A stretch of 64,000 nucleotides of DNA from Halocafeteria seosinensis (taxonomy: Eukaryota > Sar > Bigyra > Bicosoecida), in contig LVLI01000328.1 of the NCBI GenBank assembly GCA_001687465.1, positions 31,452-95,451 on the forward strand, given 5' to 3'. Below, in pieces: positions 24,041-34,929 of this stretch. Both the position numbers and the translations under genes were made by a program. Numbering within the stretch: position 1 is the first letter of the stretch; every line of letters begins with the position of its first letter. The notes under the pieces were generated by a model. The model was not told the origin of the DNA. It ran no database searches and was given only the letters and a program-made list of their open reading frames with translations.

Positions 24041-25280
24041 ATGCAAGAAGTTCCAAGACAAACAAGCAATGCCACTCGACTTGGAAAGTCATATGCCAGT
24101 CAGCCCTCATCCCCATCATTTATCGCGGGAGCAGTCCACAAGACGCCACCAGTGTGTTTCAAAACGGAGGATATTAAGACGCTCTCGCTTCCTATAGGCA
24201 CCCCGCATCCCCACTTTCCATGCTTGGCCATCATCGAGTCGACAACGAATGGTATCATGGAAGGCGTGGTGGAGGGCATTGACGAAACCGGGGACGATGT
24301 GCTATGGATTTCGACACCAGAGAATGATAACCATAATGTAGGTTTTAGCCGTGGAATGCAGTTGTACTCACTGCAGCAATTATCTTACCAATCCTACGAT
24401 GTGTGCAGGTGTCGGCTACAGTATTTCTTGGGGGAGAACGTATATCAATCAGCGTGCACCTTTTCGCAACCCCGGATCGAAAAGAAGACGGGGGATATTA
24501 TGTTTTATTGCAAGCTTTGTGTCACGGTGTAAGTGAAGAAAGACTATAGGGATGAAGGATAAAGTGGTCAGCACACGGGTGTGAAATGGAATGCTGCAGG
24601 GATATGGCTGGAACTTCTTTACTATTTGGGACGCCATTGTCATGGAGCTAAAGGCATGTGCGAAAAAGGTGCAAAGATTTATTCCCCAGATCGAAGAGGA
24701 CCCAGCGAAAATGTCTAAGCAACCCTCTCTGTCCGAGCAATTACGAAGCTCGCAGATTCCGGCCCAATATTCAACAGCTTCGAACCCTGCTCCCGAGAAT
24801 CTGCCGGAAATCACCGAGGAGGACTTCGCTCCTGCTCCTCCACCTGCGTCAGAACCCAGGGCTGACACCGCCGTGAATCTTCTTCGGGCGCCGTACGAAC
24901 ACGAACGAGGAACAGGTCTAGAGTTGCTTGCGGCGGAGATGGATAGCGAAAAAAGCAGAAAGCAAATGTACGAGCCGCTCTGCGAATGCATAGGTTCGGG
25001 GAACGAGTTTTCAGAGAGCCGCATTCGCGCTTTAAGTCTCTTTAACAGGATGCTCAGAGACGGATATATAACCTCGTCTGACTCTGTCCCCTTCAGCCGT
25101 ATGAAGGAAGGAATAAACGAGATCATTAAGGAGAAGGAAGAAAACGTTACACCTTCATTCCAGTATATGAAGCGAGAGTATGCTGAACTTGCTCTGAAAG
25201 TGATTGCAAATGCAAGGCACTTAGTGGGAGCGACAGCGCCTGAAGACTTGATGAAGTCGTTGGAAAGTGCCGGGAAATAG
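24041..25280 (+). CDS. Unknown tandem family, copy 1 (most diverged)
   Basis: Exons 24041-24337, 24409-24528 and 24600-25280, both introns phase 0, give 365 residues. I do not recognise the family. Shared blocks: GTPHPHFPCL near the end of exon 1, a 40-codon middle exon reading VFLGGERISISVHLF, and exon 3 opening with GYGWNFFTIW. A C-terminal helical domain contains SRIRALSLFNRM. The linker in exon 3 is rich in Pro, Glu and Ser. No signal peptide or membrane segment, so a soluble intracellular protein is likely. The Met is preceded by a GTG-initiated extension that has no counterpart in the other copies; MQ is also the start of copies 2 and 3. A perfect inverted repeat (25326-25341) lies just after the stop. 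Confidence 0.75.
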
Positions 25281-26847
25281 ATTAATTCCGTTCGGCCTGT
25301 CCTTCAATAATGTATGGTACCATCTAGACCGCTTGCGGTCTGGTGTACAATTGTTGTAATATTTTTCTCGATTGCTCGTTGCCTTTTTCTCCCGCTGGGT
25401 TTTTTGGGCGGGCAGTCTCAATTGCTCTGGGCCCTGGAGGATGAGCCTGGGGCACCATAGGACTGGATTTTTTGTCCAATCTTCAGCATTCGGCTAAGTA
25501 CAACGTATAATACGACTATTTACGAACTCCAAACTGTATATGCGTGGTACTATGAGTTCTTTAATGTTTGGAAACAGCTTGTCGGTCGAACACTACGAGG
25601 TGCCGTTATTGTGATCACTACAAGGAAGGCATGAGTCTTTGGTGCACTGACTGGAATGTTTTCATCTCAACATATAGTTCAATACCAAAGTTTTCGAAGT
25701 GTGCAGCTCAGTTCATTACTACGGAAATGAAAGTACTTACAAGTCGGATCAGCGTTTCCTTGTGCGGGCACTACAGCAAGGTTGGATGGTTGAAGTCATG
25801 GTGCATTCATGTTAGGAATGGGGAACAATAAGCCAGTTGACAATATAAAGCGATCCCAGTTGAGAGTGTCCATTTTCTCTGACTTGGTAAACTCTGCCAT
25901 AATTAAAGGGGTCTACATGCATATTTTCCGTCAACGTTGTTCAGACAGGGGCGGATTCTCTTCGCAAGCGCTCTTTGCTTACCGAATTCATCGCATGCGC
26001 AGATCGCATTCTCATCATTGACACAGAGCAAAAATAAATAAAAGAATAGGTAAGGATGTAGTGTACCCAGCTGCTTCTTCTTCTTGGGATTTCTCATGTT
26101 GGACGGTGTGGCTGTGCGGAATCATAACGTTGTCGTTGTTGTTGACCTACGTTGACCTGCCAACGACGTCGTGACGGAAACGATTGCTGGAGTTCGGTTT
26201 CCAATGCTTTGATCCCTCGTTTGTGTTGTCTCTCCTAACTGACCTGATACGGGCGCGTCACAGATGTAGCGGCTCGCATCCAACCGCCATTCATGTAACT
26301 GTTATGCTAATTTCGTCGTCGTCGTGCCAACGATGTACACCATAGGCTCAAAAAAACAAAAACAAAATGTACAGTACAGCCGACTGCCTACCTATCATCG
26401 GCTTTAAACCGGCGTTCCGTCCTTTCAATTAATTCATTAAACGAGGTACGTAGCATGACAACTGATGGAGCATGTTGCGCCTGAGCTTCCCTTCAAAATT
26501 CGCAAGAATGAAATTTCTCGCTTGTGATCAACTTGAAGTCCACGTTCGTTCAACAGCCGGTGCATCGGTAGAACTTAGTTCATAACAGTTTCATGTACTT
26601 GTGATAACACGCCATTAGCCATCGGACAAGATACAGATATAAGTTGATATTTTATGTGCGCCATGCAAAGACAATTTTTTGTTGCTTGTTTGCATGTATG
26701 ATCACCTTGAAGGTCTACCCACGCGCCAAGAACCTACCCCGCCAGCCTCCCCTGTGAGCTCCCCTTGTGGGCTGCCCCTTGTCCGAGAATTTTAAACAGT
26801 CCGGCGAGAATCCTCTTCAACTGGTTTTTATCCGTAAGCTTTAAACG
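25281..26847. other. Intergenic region, right part belongs to the segmental duplication
   Basis: About 1.57 kb with no supported gene. 25326-25341 is a perfect inverted repeat (AGACCGC-TT-GCGGTCT). From about 25773 onward the sequence is a close match to 29464 onward, including the blocks around the following gene's start. Confidence 0.55.
25326..25341 (+). other. Perfect inverted repeat after family copy 1
   Basis: AGACCGC-TT-GCGGTCT, 46 bases after the stop codon. It could fold in the 3' UTR; no counterpart was noticed after the other copies. Confidence 0.35.
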
Positions 26848-28110
26848 ATGCAGGCCAATCAAGGACAAGAACAGCAGCATACTGCTTATAAGGACCCGGA
26901 GAGCTCACCAGACTCGTCGGCACCCGGAAGTCGAGAACAGTGTACACCAGCGAAAAAAGGCACAGTCAAAACAGATCCACTTCTTCATGCCATCGCAACT
27001 CTTCCGGATGGAATTCCAAAGAGCTCGCCGCATCCTCATTTTCCGTGCTTGATTGTCATTGACTCGAACTTGAATGGCCTAATGGAATCAGTACGAGAGG
27101 GAATAGAGGACTCTGTGGACCAAATGCACATTCCCGCGGATGCTGGAGACAAATACCATGTAAGGATTATAGATGAGGAATGTTTTGTGGGCTGATGAAT
27201 TGCGTTAACTTGAGCATCCCTTGTGCTGCAGTTGGAAGCAAGTGTTTTTATTGGAGGTGAGCGCATTAGACTCAGTGTGCACTTATTCATGGAAGTCGCC
27301 GATAAGCAGGGTAGTCTAGCCAAACTCTTCCTCCAGGGCTTTTGCCACAGCGTATGTTATGCCTTTGTTCTCATTTTATTCGAATTGGTACGTGTGAAAT
27401 CTTAACCTCGATTCCTCATTCTTTTGCAGGGCTACGGCTGGAACTTCTACACCGTTTGGAACGGAATTCTCGATGAACTCAGATGTAATTCGAAGAAAGT
27501 GCAGCGCTACTTCCCCGCAAAAGAAGCAGATCATCAACCAATATTACGGAAGGACAAGGTGGCTCCCACTCAACTGCCTCGCTCCGACGAAGCAAGTGCT
27601 TTCTTTCCATCATCCTCACAAGGATCGGAACTTGCACCGCTTCCTGACATAGACATGCACGCCCCTGCAGCGGTTCCTGGAGAACCTACTGATGAGGATT
27701 TCATTAACTTGATGGAATCCAAGTTCGAGAGTGAGAGATGCTTAGGAATGGAATTTGTCGGGTCAGATTTGAAAAAATTTGGTACTCCGGCGGTGATTCG
27801 ATGCCTCTTCAAATGTGTAGGTAGTGAGAGTTCGTACTCTGGAAGTCGTATAAGAGCAATGAGTTTGTTGAATAGAATGGTAAAAAGTGGGCTTTGTTCT
27901 GCTTCGTTGATTGACTTCGATAGCCTCAAGAGTGGTTTAACCGCGCTAGTCAGAGAATGTAGGGATGAGAGTAACTGTTCTCCATCCTTCTTGTATATGG
28001 TTGACGAGTATGTTTCCTTTGCCGAAAAGTTCATTGAAACTGTGGCGAAACGACTGCATGTGGAAGCTGACTCGTCTATCCGAGATAAGATTGCAGAGTT
28101 GAAACAATGT
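25773..28110 (+). repeat. Segmental duplication, copy A (flank plus family gene 2)
   Basis: This stretch aligns along its length with 29464-32199. The shared opening is ACAGCAAGGTTGGATGGTTG. It covers roughly 1 kb of 5' flank and nearly all of family gene 2. Similarity stops just before the stop codon, where copy A runs into (AT)n at 28125-28142. Differences are more frequent in the flank than in the exons and introns. The alignment was made by eye. Confidence 0.85.
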
Positions 28111-28125
28111 TGCAAGACACACTGA
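26848..28125 (+). CDS. Unknown tandem family, copy 2
   Basis: Exons 26848-27159, 27232-27351 and 27430-28125, phase 0 throughout, give 375 residues. It is nearly identical to copy 3 over exons 2 and 3 and both introns. Conserved blocks: LPDGIPKSSPHPHFPCLIVI, a 40-codon exon with VFIGGERIRLSVHLF and FCHS, then GYGWNFYTVWNGILDEL and a C-terminal part with SRIRAMSLLNRMV. The segment around residues 195-225 is low-complexity with Ser and Pro. It lacks the domain inserted in copy 3. The last residues (CCKTH) differ from copies 3 and 4, which share NRT near the end. Function unknown. Confidence 0.8.
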
Positions 28126-28142
28126 TATATATATATATATAT
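28125..28142. repeat. (AT)n run at the end of family copy 2
   Basis: An alternating AT run that begins at the last base of the copy 2 stop codon and marks where similarity to copy 3 ends. Confidence 0.9.
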
Positions 28143-29428
28143 TCGGTTGGGCAAAGTATGGTAATGTGCCAGATACCAGGACCACGTGTTTATCGGTGGT
28201 GTTGTTATTGAAGAGTCTGGTGTCATATCGTTTGTCTTTGAGACGTTGCGGAATGTATACATACATGCGATGCTTATTCGATGGTTACCAAGGGACTCGT
28301 TTGGTGACTGTTATAGATCCGCGAAAAAAATGCTACATCCACGATTAAGCGGGAATTTAAGTAACTTTACTACAGTTACTTGCATGGTTGGTCTCTCTCC
28401 AACACAGCCAACTACTATGTGCCTGAGGAACTGTGGCATCCATTCCTCCAGGAAGCAATCCTGTCTGTCGTGTACCTTCAACGGCGTGGCCGACAATCGC
28501 TCGAATAGGGCTAGATAATTAGAACTTCGATGCAACGAGAGTTGCCAGGAAGCCTTGGTTCTTTGGCAAGTCGCGGCCATGAAGAGGATTTGTAAGACTG
28601 GCTACAGTTGTTGACTCCAGAGACAACGTAGACATCCTGCCTGTGCTGCTGCAACCGGTCTTGGCGTTGGCGCCGCTGTGGCAGGCTCAGGGTCTTCTCC
28701 TGCCAGACTGAGCCTTGTCGGTACCTCTGACATTGTGGGCGCAGGCATGGCTCCTCCCCCGATGCCTCCTGAGCTTAACCAGTGCTGGCATGTCAGCAAG
28801 GCTGCAGGAACAGCGGGCCCGTCGCTGCTTAACACGGGCGCATACCGCTCCTCGTTAAGAGGATGTGGTCAACTTCCCGGCCGGTGGGCTATCTGTCACA
28901 TTTGTGTGTGTGTCGCGTGATACGTAGACAACGTAGACAACTTTGGTTTCAATTCCGTATCCGAATCGGGGAACACACACTTGGTTGCTTTTGACTCAGC
29001 AATAAAGGAGATACAAACACAGAGGACATATAAGAGCATGTTAGGAGATCGCGCGAAGAATGGCTCAGTGAAGATCCAGAGGAAACGATGCAGAAGTTTC
29101 GAAGTTGCCGTTGGCCAAGCTCTCTATCACGTTGATGTCCTACAGCGTGAGGGTGCTGGAGCAATTCCGGGAAGGGTTCATTTCACCCTGCCGATACTAG
29201 GTTGCTTCCGGTAGGACCAATGCTAAGCTACTACGCAAATTATGGGGAAAATAGTGCGTTGTTTCACGATTCCATCAACTCTTTGAGTCACTTCCCATGA
29301 AAGACACTTCAAATCGAAGATTGCAAGTGGCTTTTGAATATCTGCTGAAGAATTAAATTTCTTTGGGGTGCTGCAGTGCTTCATCGTCGACAACACCTAC
29401 ATAGACTGAAGCATGGAAGTGTAGTTGC

Positions 29429-29467
<39 letters not shown>

Positions 29468-30560
29468 CAAGGTTGGATGGTTGAAGTCATGGTGCTTTCA
29501 CGTTAGGAATTTGGAGTCAGTACGGGACAGTGAGCCAGTTGACAATACAAAGGAATCCCAGTTGAGGCTGTCCATTTTCTCTGACTCCGTAAACTCTGCC
29601 ATAATTAGAGGGTCTACATGTATATTTTCCGTCAACGTTGTTCAGACAGGGGTGGATTCTCTTCGCCAGCGCTCTTTGCTTACCGGATTCACCGCATGCG
29701 CAGATCGCATTCTCATCATTGACACAGAGTTAACATAAATAAAAGAATAGGGAAGGATGTAGTGCACCCAGCTGCTGTTTCTTCGGATTTCTCACGTTGG
29801 TGTGTGTGGCTGGGCGGAATCATAACGTTGTCGTTGTTGTTGCCCTACGTTGACATGCCAACGACGTCGTGACGGAAACGATTACCAAAGTTCGGGTTTG
29901 CGTCAATGCTTTGAAGTCCCTCGTTTGCGCTACCTCTCTTAGTGGGCCCGTTGCTACCAGACACGGGCGTCTGCTGCTACTCAAGTGTAGTGGTTCACAT
30001 CCGACTGCCGGTGGGCCATCAGTCAGATTTTCGTCGTCGTCGTGTGCCAACGACGTACAGTACATTTCGACTGCCTGCCTGACATCAGCCCCAAACCGGC
30101 GTTCTGTCCTTTCAGTGGGTTCATTGAACGAGGCATATAGCATGACAGCTGGTGGAGCATGCTGCGTCTGAGCTTCCCTTCAAAATTCGCAAGAATGAAA
30201 CTTCTCCCTTGTGGCAAGGCTGGTGATCGAGTTGTGAACTTGGGCCCACGTTCGTTCAACAGCGCAACGGCGGGTGCATTGGCAGAACTTAGCTTATAAT
30301 AGCCTACTTTGCTTATGATAATACGCCATTAGCCATCGGAGAAGATACAGATATAAGTTGATATTTTATGCGCTCCATGTAAAGACAATTTTTTGTTGTT
30401 TGTTTGCTTGTATGATTAGCTTGAACAACTAACTACTGTATCCACGCGCCAAAAACCTACCCCGCCAGCCTCCCCTGTGAGCTCCCCTTGTGGACTGCCC
30501 TTTGGCCGAAAATTTTAAACAGCCTGGCCAGAATCCTGTTCAACTGGTAAGTTTTAAACG
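28126..30560. other. Intergenic region: (AT)n, unique segment, (CA)n, then duplicated flank
   Basis: 28125-28142 is an (AT)n run directly after the copy 2 stop. 28143-29430 is unique within the window and shows no convincing gene; open frames at 28602-28920 on both strands look like composition effects. 29431-29466 is (CA)18. From 29464 the sequence repeats the 5' flank of copy 2. Confidence 0.55.
29431..29466. repeat. (CA)18 microsatellite at the duplication boundary
   Basis: A pure CA run of 36 bases that passes directly into the first duplicated bases (CAGCAAGG). The equivalent position in copy A has only CTACAGCAAGG. Confidence 0.97.
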
Positions 30561-32199
30561 ATGCAGATCAATCCAGGACAAGAACACCAGCATACTGCTC
30601 GTAAGGACCCGAAGAATTCACGGGACTCATCGACACCCGGAACTCATCTGCCACAGCATACGAAGCCGAGGTCACCAACGGACAAAGATACGGTGAAATT
30701 TGAGCTGCGAGCTCTAAAGAGCTTCGCTGAAAAGCATGGAGAAGAATGGCACGACGACAGACAGAAGATTTGTGACCGACTCAATAAAGGTGTGGAGAGC
30801 AAGGTAGCGGTCATCGATGAAAAGGGCAACCTCAGCGTCAACACATGGTGTAGAAAAGTGGATGCTATCGCGTTTTCCGCGCGTCATGGAATAAAAGGGG
30901 TCAATGCATGGGTCAGCAAACCTGAGCAAAGACGTGAGCTAGGGGACTGGTTGAACAAACTGCAACTCGTGCTCGAAGGCAGTTCCATAGCGGATGAAGG
31001 ACGTGGGAGACGTGCATCTAAAGGCATGGAGCGCGACGTGGAGGTTGTCGATGAAAAGGGTAACCTACTTCATTCCTTCGCAACTCTTCCGGATGGAATT
31101 CCAAAGAGCTCGCCGCATCCTCATTTTCCGTGCTTGATTGTCATTGACTCGAACTTGAATGGCCTAATGGAATCAGTACGAGAGGGAATAGAGGACTCTG
31201 TGGACCAAATGCACATTCCCACGGATGCTGGAGACAAATACCATGTAAGGATTATAGATGAGGAATGTTTTGTGGGCTGATGAATTGCGTTAACTTGAGC
31301 ATCCCTTGTGCTGCAGTTGGAAGCAAGTGTTTTTATTGGAGGTGAGCGCATTAGACTCAGTGTGCACTTATTCATGGAAGCCGCCGATAAGCAGGGTAGT
31401 CTAGCCAAACTCTTCCTCCAGGGCTTTTGCCACAGCGTATGTTATGCCTTTGTTTTCATTTTATTCGAATTGGTACGTGTGAAATCTTAACCTCAATTCC
31501 TCATTCTTTTGCAGGGCTACGGCTGGAACTTCTACACCGTTTGGAACGGAATTCTCGATGAACTCAGATGTAATTCGAAGAAAGTGCAGCGCTACTTCCC
31601 CGCAAAAGAAGCAGATCATCAACCAATATTACGGAAGGACAAGATGGCTCCCACTCAACTGCCTCGCTCCGACGAAGCAAGTGCTTTCTTTCCATCATCC
31701 TCACAAGGCTCGGAAGTTGCACCGCTTCCTGACATAGACATGCACGCCCCTGCAGCGGTTCCTGGAGAACCTACTGATGAGGATTTCATTGACTTGATGG
31801 AATCCAAGTTCGAGAGTGAAAGATGCTTAGGGATGGAATTTGTCGGGTCGGATCTGAAAAAATTTGGTACTCCGGCGGTGATTCGATGCCTCTTCAAATG
31901 TGTAGGTAGTGAGAGTTCGTACTCTGGAAGTCGTATTAGAGCAATGAGTTTGTTGAATAGAATGGTAAAAAGTGGGCTTTGTTCTGCTTCGTTGATTGAC
32001 TTCGATAACCTCAAGAGTGGTTTAACCGCGCTAGTCAGAGAATCTACGGATGAGAGTAACTGTTCTCCATCCTTCTTGTATATGGTTGACGAGTATGTTT
32101 CCTTTGCCGAAAAGTTCATCGAAACTGTGGCGAAACGACTGCATGTGGAAGCTGACTCTTCTATCCGAGACAAGGCTGCGAAGTTGAAACAGTTTTGCA
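29464..32199 (+). repeat. Segmental duplication, copy B (flank plus family gene 3)
   Basis: This is the partner of 25773-28110. It is longer by about 400 bases because family gene 3 carries an inserted coding segment in exon 1. Similarity is traceable from the microsatellite to the last codons of the gene. Confidence 0.85.
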
Positions 32200-32222
32200 A
32201 CGGGAACCGAACTTGTCTATGA
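30561..32222 (+). CDS. Unknown tandem family, copy 3, with an inserted exon-1 domain
   Basis: Exons 30561-31244, 31317-31436 and 31515-32222, phase 0, give 503 residues. Exons 2 and 3 are almost the same as copy 2. Exon 1 starts alike (MQINPGQEHQ against MQANQGQEQQ) and ends alike, but between TVK and LLHSFATLPDG it carries about 125 extra residues that are absent from the other copies. The insert is charged and helical-looking (LRALKSFAEKHGEEW) and contains two related 12-residue blocks, VAVIDEKGNL and VEVVDEKGNL, about 77 residues apart. I do not recognise it. The last codons (CNGNRTCL) extend a few residues past those of copy 4. Confidence 0.8.
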
Positions 32223-33145
32223 ACCCCGATCCATCGTTTGTACGTGGCTATAGGTTTACTTAACAACGTCGAAGCGGAAAACGGGAAAACCGTGAGCCAA
32301 GATTTATTAAACCTCTCCACAAGAGCCACTACCGGGCGGAAAATGCGTTGGAGGGTGTTGAATGTCATGTTCAGTGCAAGTCTGCGTACCAAGTTGCATT
32401 CTATGGAACGATACAACCAGCAGAGCATCAGCACATAAGTATTGGTCAATGATATGGATTCAATATTGAAATGCTTTCTTTTCCTTTTTGGTGGTTCAAC
32501 TGGCGCACACCTTCGTGGGACGTTGCCATACGAGTGGAGCATGGTTATGAACTCCCGCTGGTATGCCGAACCAGGAAACCGAGTGTAGCCTGTTTTTCAC
32601 AACGACTCTTCCTGTAGGATACATGCAATGCACACAGGAGCACTATGGAAAGTTCACGACGAAAATGTGACTGATGGCACCGGCAGTTGCGCAAGTATCA
32701 CCACTCGGACTGATGTGGTCCATGCGTCCAGAGGGCATAAACATGCATGCGCATAATGGTATGCTATCAACATATTAGAGAGCTATATTGTAGTGCATGA
32801 GCCCACTCTTCACATCCATTCAAGCAGAATTAGGGTTGTTCGCGAATCCCGTCTCGTTGAATTTTCTTTGTGAAGTTGACGACGTCAGTAATTTCCGCTC
32901 CCGATTGGTTAAGCAAAGCAATGGATTGTTGAATTCAATGGCATACGTTGGATAAGAGTAGAAACAACCTTTTGATAGCTCCTTCGTGCTTTATGGAATT
33001 TCGTAGAATTACCCTGTGTAACGAGTCCTTATTACACTGCAAGCTACTTCAAGTGGCAACGGGCAAAACACCCAGCTAAGAAGTTTAAGTGCATGCTCAG
33101 GAAGAATTTTTTTGTTGTCAGAACGGAAGAGAAACTAAAAGGCAG
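32223..33145. other. Intergenic region between copies 3 and 4
   Basis: About 920 bases. No gene recognised; only short open frames. ACTTCAAGTGGCAAC at 33046-33060 lies about 90 bases before the copy 4 start and resembles the recurring upstream word. Confidence 0.45.
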
Positions 33146-34432
33146 ATGGCGTCCGTATTCCACGCAAATCGGGTCACGCAGAAAGCACCGATCGCGTGGC
33201 AAAAGGACAGAAACACAAGAAAACCAAGAGTGAACGACCAAGTACTATGCCAGTACAGGAGCAGTCTTCCGGAGGGGATACCAAGTGGTAAACCGCATCC
33301 GCACTTTCCTTGTGTAGTGATAGATGATTCCAATATCAAGGGCGTCACGGAAGCTGTGGTAGACGGTATTGAAGCCGTCGTTGACGAGGTTCACTACAAC
33401 CGTAATCCACAGGACAGCGACAGGAATACATACTCGGTGCGTCTAGGGAACCAAAGAGCTGATTTAATGAGCTTTTTCACCCGCATGACTTGCTTTTCAT
33501 TTGTGGTAAACACAGGTTGACGCTAGTGTCTTTTTCGGAGGCGAGCGGATCAATTTTAGCATCCATGTGTTCATCGAAGGAGTGGAGACAAAGGAGAATC
33601 TCGTTCGGGTGCTACTGCAAGCATTTTGCCACAGTGTAAGTGATTCACCTTGCTTTGCTAAGAGACAAAAAATTCTGCAACCAACGTCTGTTCACTCCTC
33701 GTTGTTTGAATTGCGCAGGGTTATGGTTGGAACTTCTACAGTGTATGGGAAAGTATCCTAGAAGACTTCAAAGCTACTGGCCTAAAAGTCGAGCGATATG
33801 TACCAGAGGTAGAAGAAAATCCATCGGGACACTACCAAAGATCAATGGCAGCAGCAGTTGCTCACAATCGAACTCGTCCCTTCCATTGCGAGGAACCAAG
33901 TGCTTTTTCTCCTAATTGTGATGAGACAGATCCGCCAGTACTGCCTGATATGGAAATACATGCCCCTGCAGCGGTTCCTGGAGAATCCACTGATGAAGAT
34001 TTCATTAGCTTGATGGAATCCAAGTTCGAGAATGAAAGATGCTTAGGGATGGAGTTTGTCGGGTCGGATCTGAAAAAATTTGGTACTCCGGCGGTCATTC
34101 GATGCCTCTTCAAATGTGTAGGTAGTGAGAGTTCGTACTCTGGAAGTCGTATAAGAGCAATGAGTTTGTTGAATAGAATGGTAAAAACTGGGCTTTGTTC
34201 TGCTTCGTTGATTGACTTCGATAGCCTCAAGAGTGGTTTAACCGCGCTAGTCAGAGAATCTACGGATGAGAGTAACTGTTCTCCATCCTTCTTGTATATG
34301 GTTGACGAGTATGTTTCCTTTGCCGAAAAGTTCATCGAAACTGTGGCGAAACGACTGCATGTGGAAGCTGACTCTTCTATCCGAGACAAGACTGCGAAGT
34401 TGAAACAGTTTTGCCACGGGAACCGAACTTGA
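33146..34432 (+). CDS. Unknown tandem family, copy 4, mosaic
   Basis: Exons 33146-33436, 33516-33635 and 33719-34432, phase 0, give 374 residues. Exon 1 (LPEGIPSGKPHPHFPC), exon 2 (VFFGGERINFSIHVF) and the first part of exon 3 (GYGWNFYSVWESILEDF) are clearly diverged from copies 2 and 3. From about 33958 to the stop the DNA becomes nearly identical to them (for example GTPAVIRCLFKCVGSESS and everything after it), with only scattered base changes. Introns are in the same places. The frame is open upstream to 33089 without an ATG, so the start is the Met of MASVFHANRV. Function unknown; the conserved C-terminal part is probably an all-helical domain. Confidence 0.78.
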
Positions 34433-34929
34433 ACAGTCCACCGATGATGTTGAACCAGATATTCATATGGCGATATGGCTGTAAGATTAGTAAACAAATC
34501 CGATTCGGATAAACCCACCCAAAACCCTATGGATACCTTGCCACCTGACTCGAGCTACTGCCCCTTTTTCTCTCAGGTTTCTGGCTTCATATCGTTTCAG
34601 AGTAGAAGTCGGTACCACTAGCCATGGCGGTATAGCAGTACAACCATATAATTACATAATAGCAATCGAAATGTCCACTTTCTCCGCACTCTCTTTGCTA
34701 CACTCGCATACCCATGCTTACCACCGAGTTAATACGGCGAGTTCGTACTACATGGTACCTACCTCCAGCTTGCACTTCATGTGATGAATTGAAGGGATTG
34801 AAACCCGTGAATTCCCAAGTTGAAGTTGGGTATCTAATGTTTTATGGAACCAGAATTGACTAGCATCTGCGTCTTGTTAGAAGTGGGATTACAATATATG
34901 TTAGTTCCTTCTCTCCTGTATGTCAGGGG
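34433..34929. promoter_or_regulatory. Intergenic region and likely GPATCH3 promoter
   Basis: About 500 bases without a gene. At 34814-34830 it holds the palindrome-like CCCAAGTTGAAGTTGGG, the cleanest copy of the recurring AAGTTGAAGT word, 100 bases before the next start codon. Confidence 0.35.

Noticed and set aside
28602-28920. Pro/Ala/Gly-rich open frames on both strands
   Set aside because: Opposed frames with biased composition; look like chance in GC-rich sequence.
31655-32542. Minus-strand open frames opposite the family genes (also 24449-25126, 27570-28262, 33862-34518)
   Set aside because: Their repeated presence only reflects the repeated sense coding sequence; no independent support.
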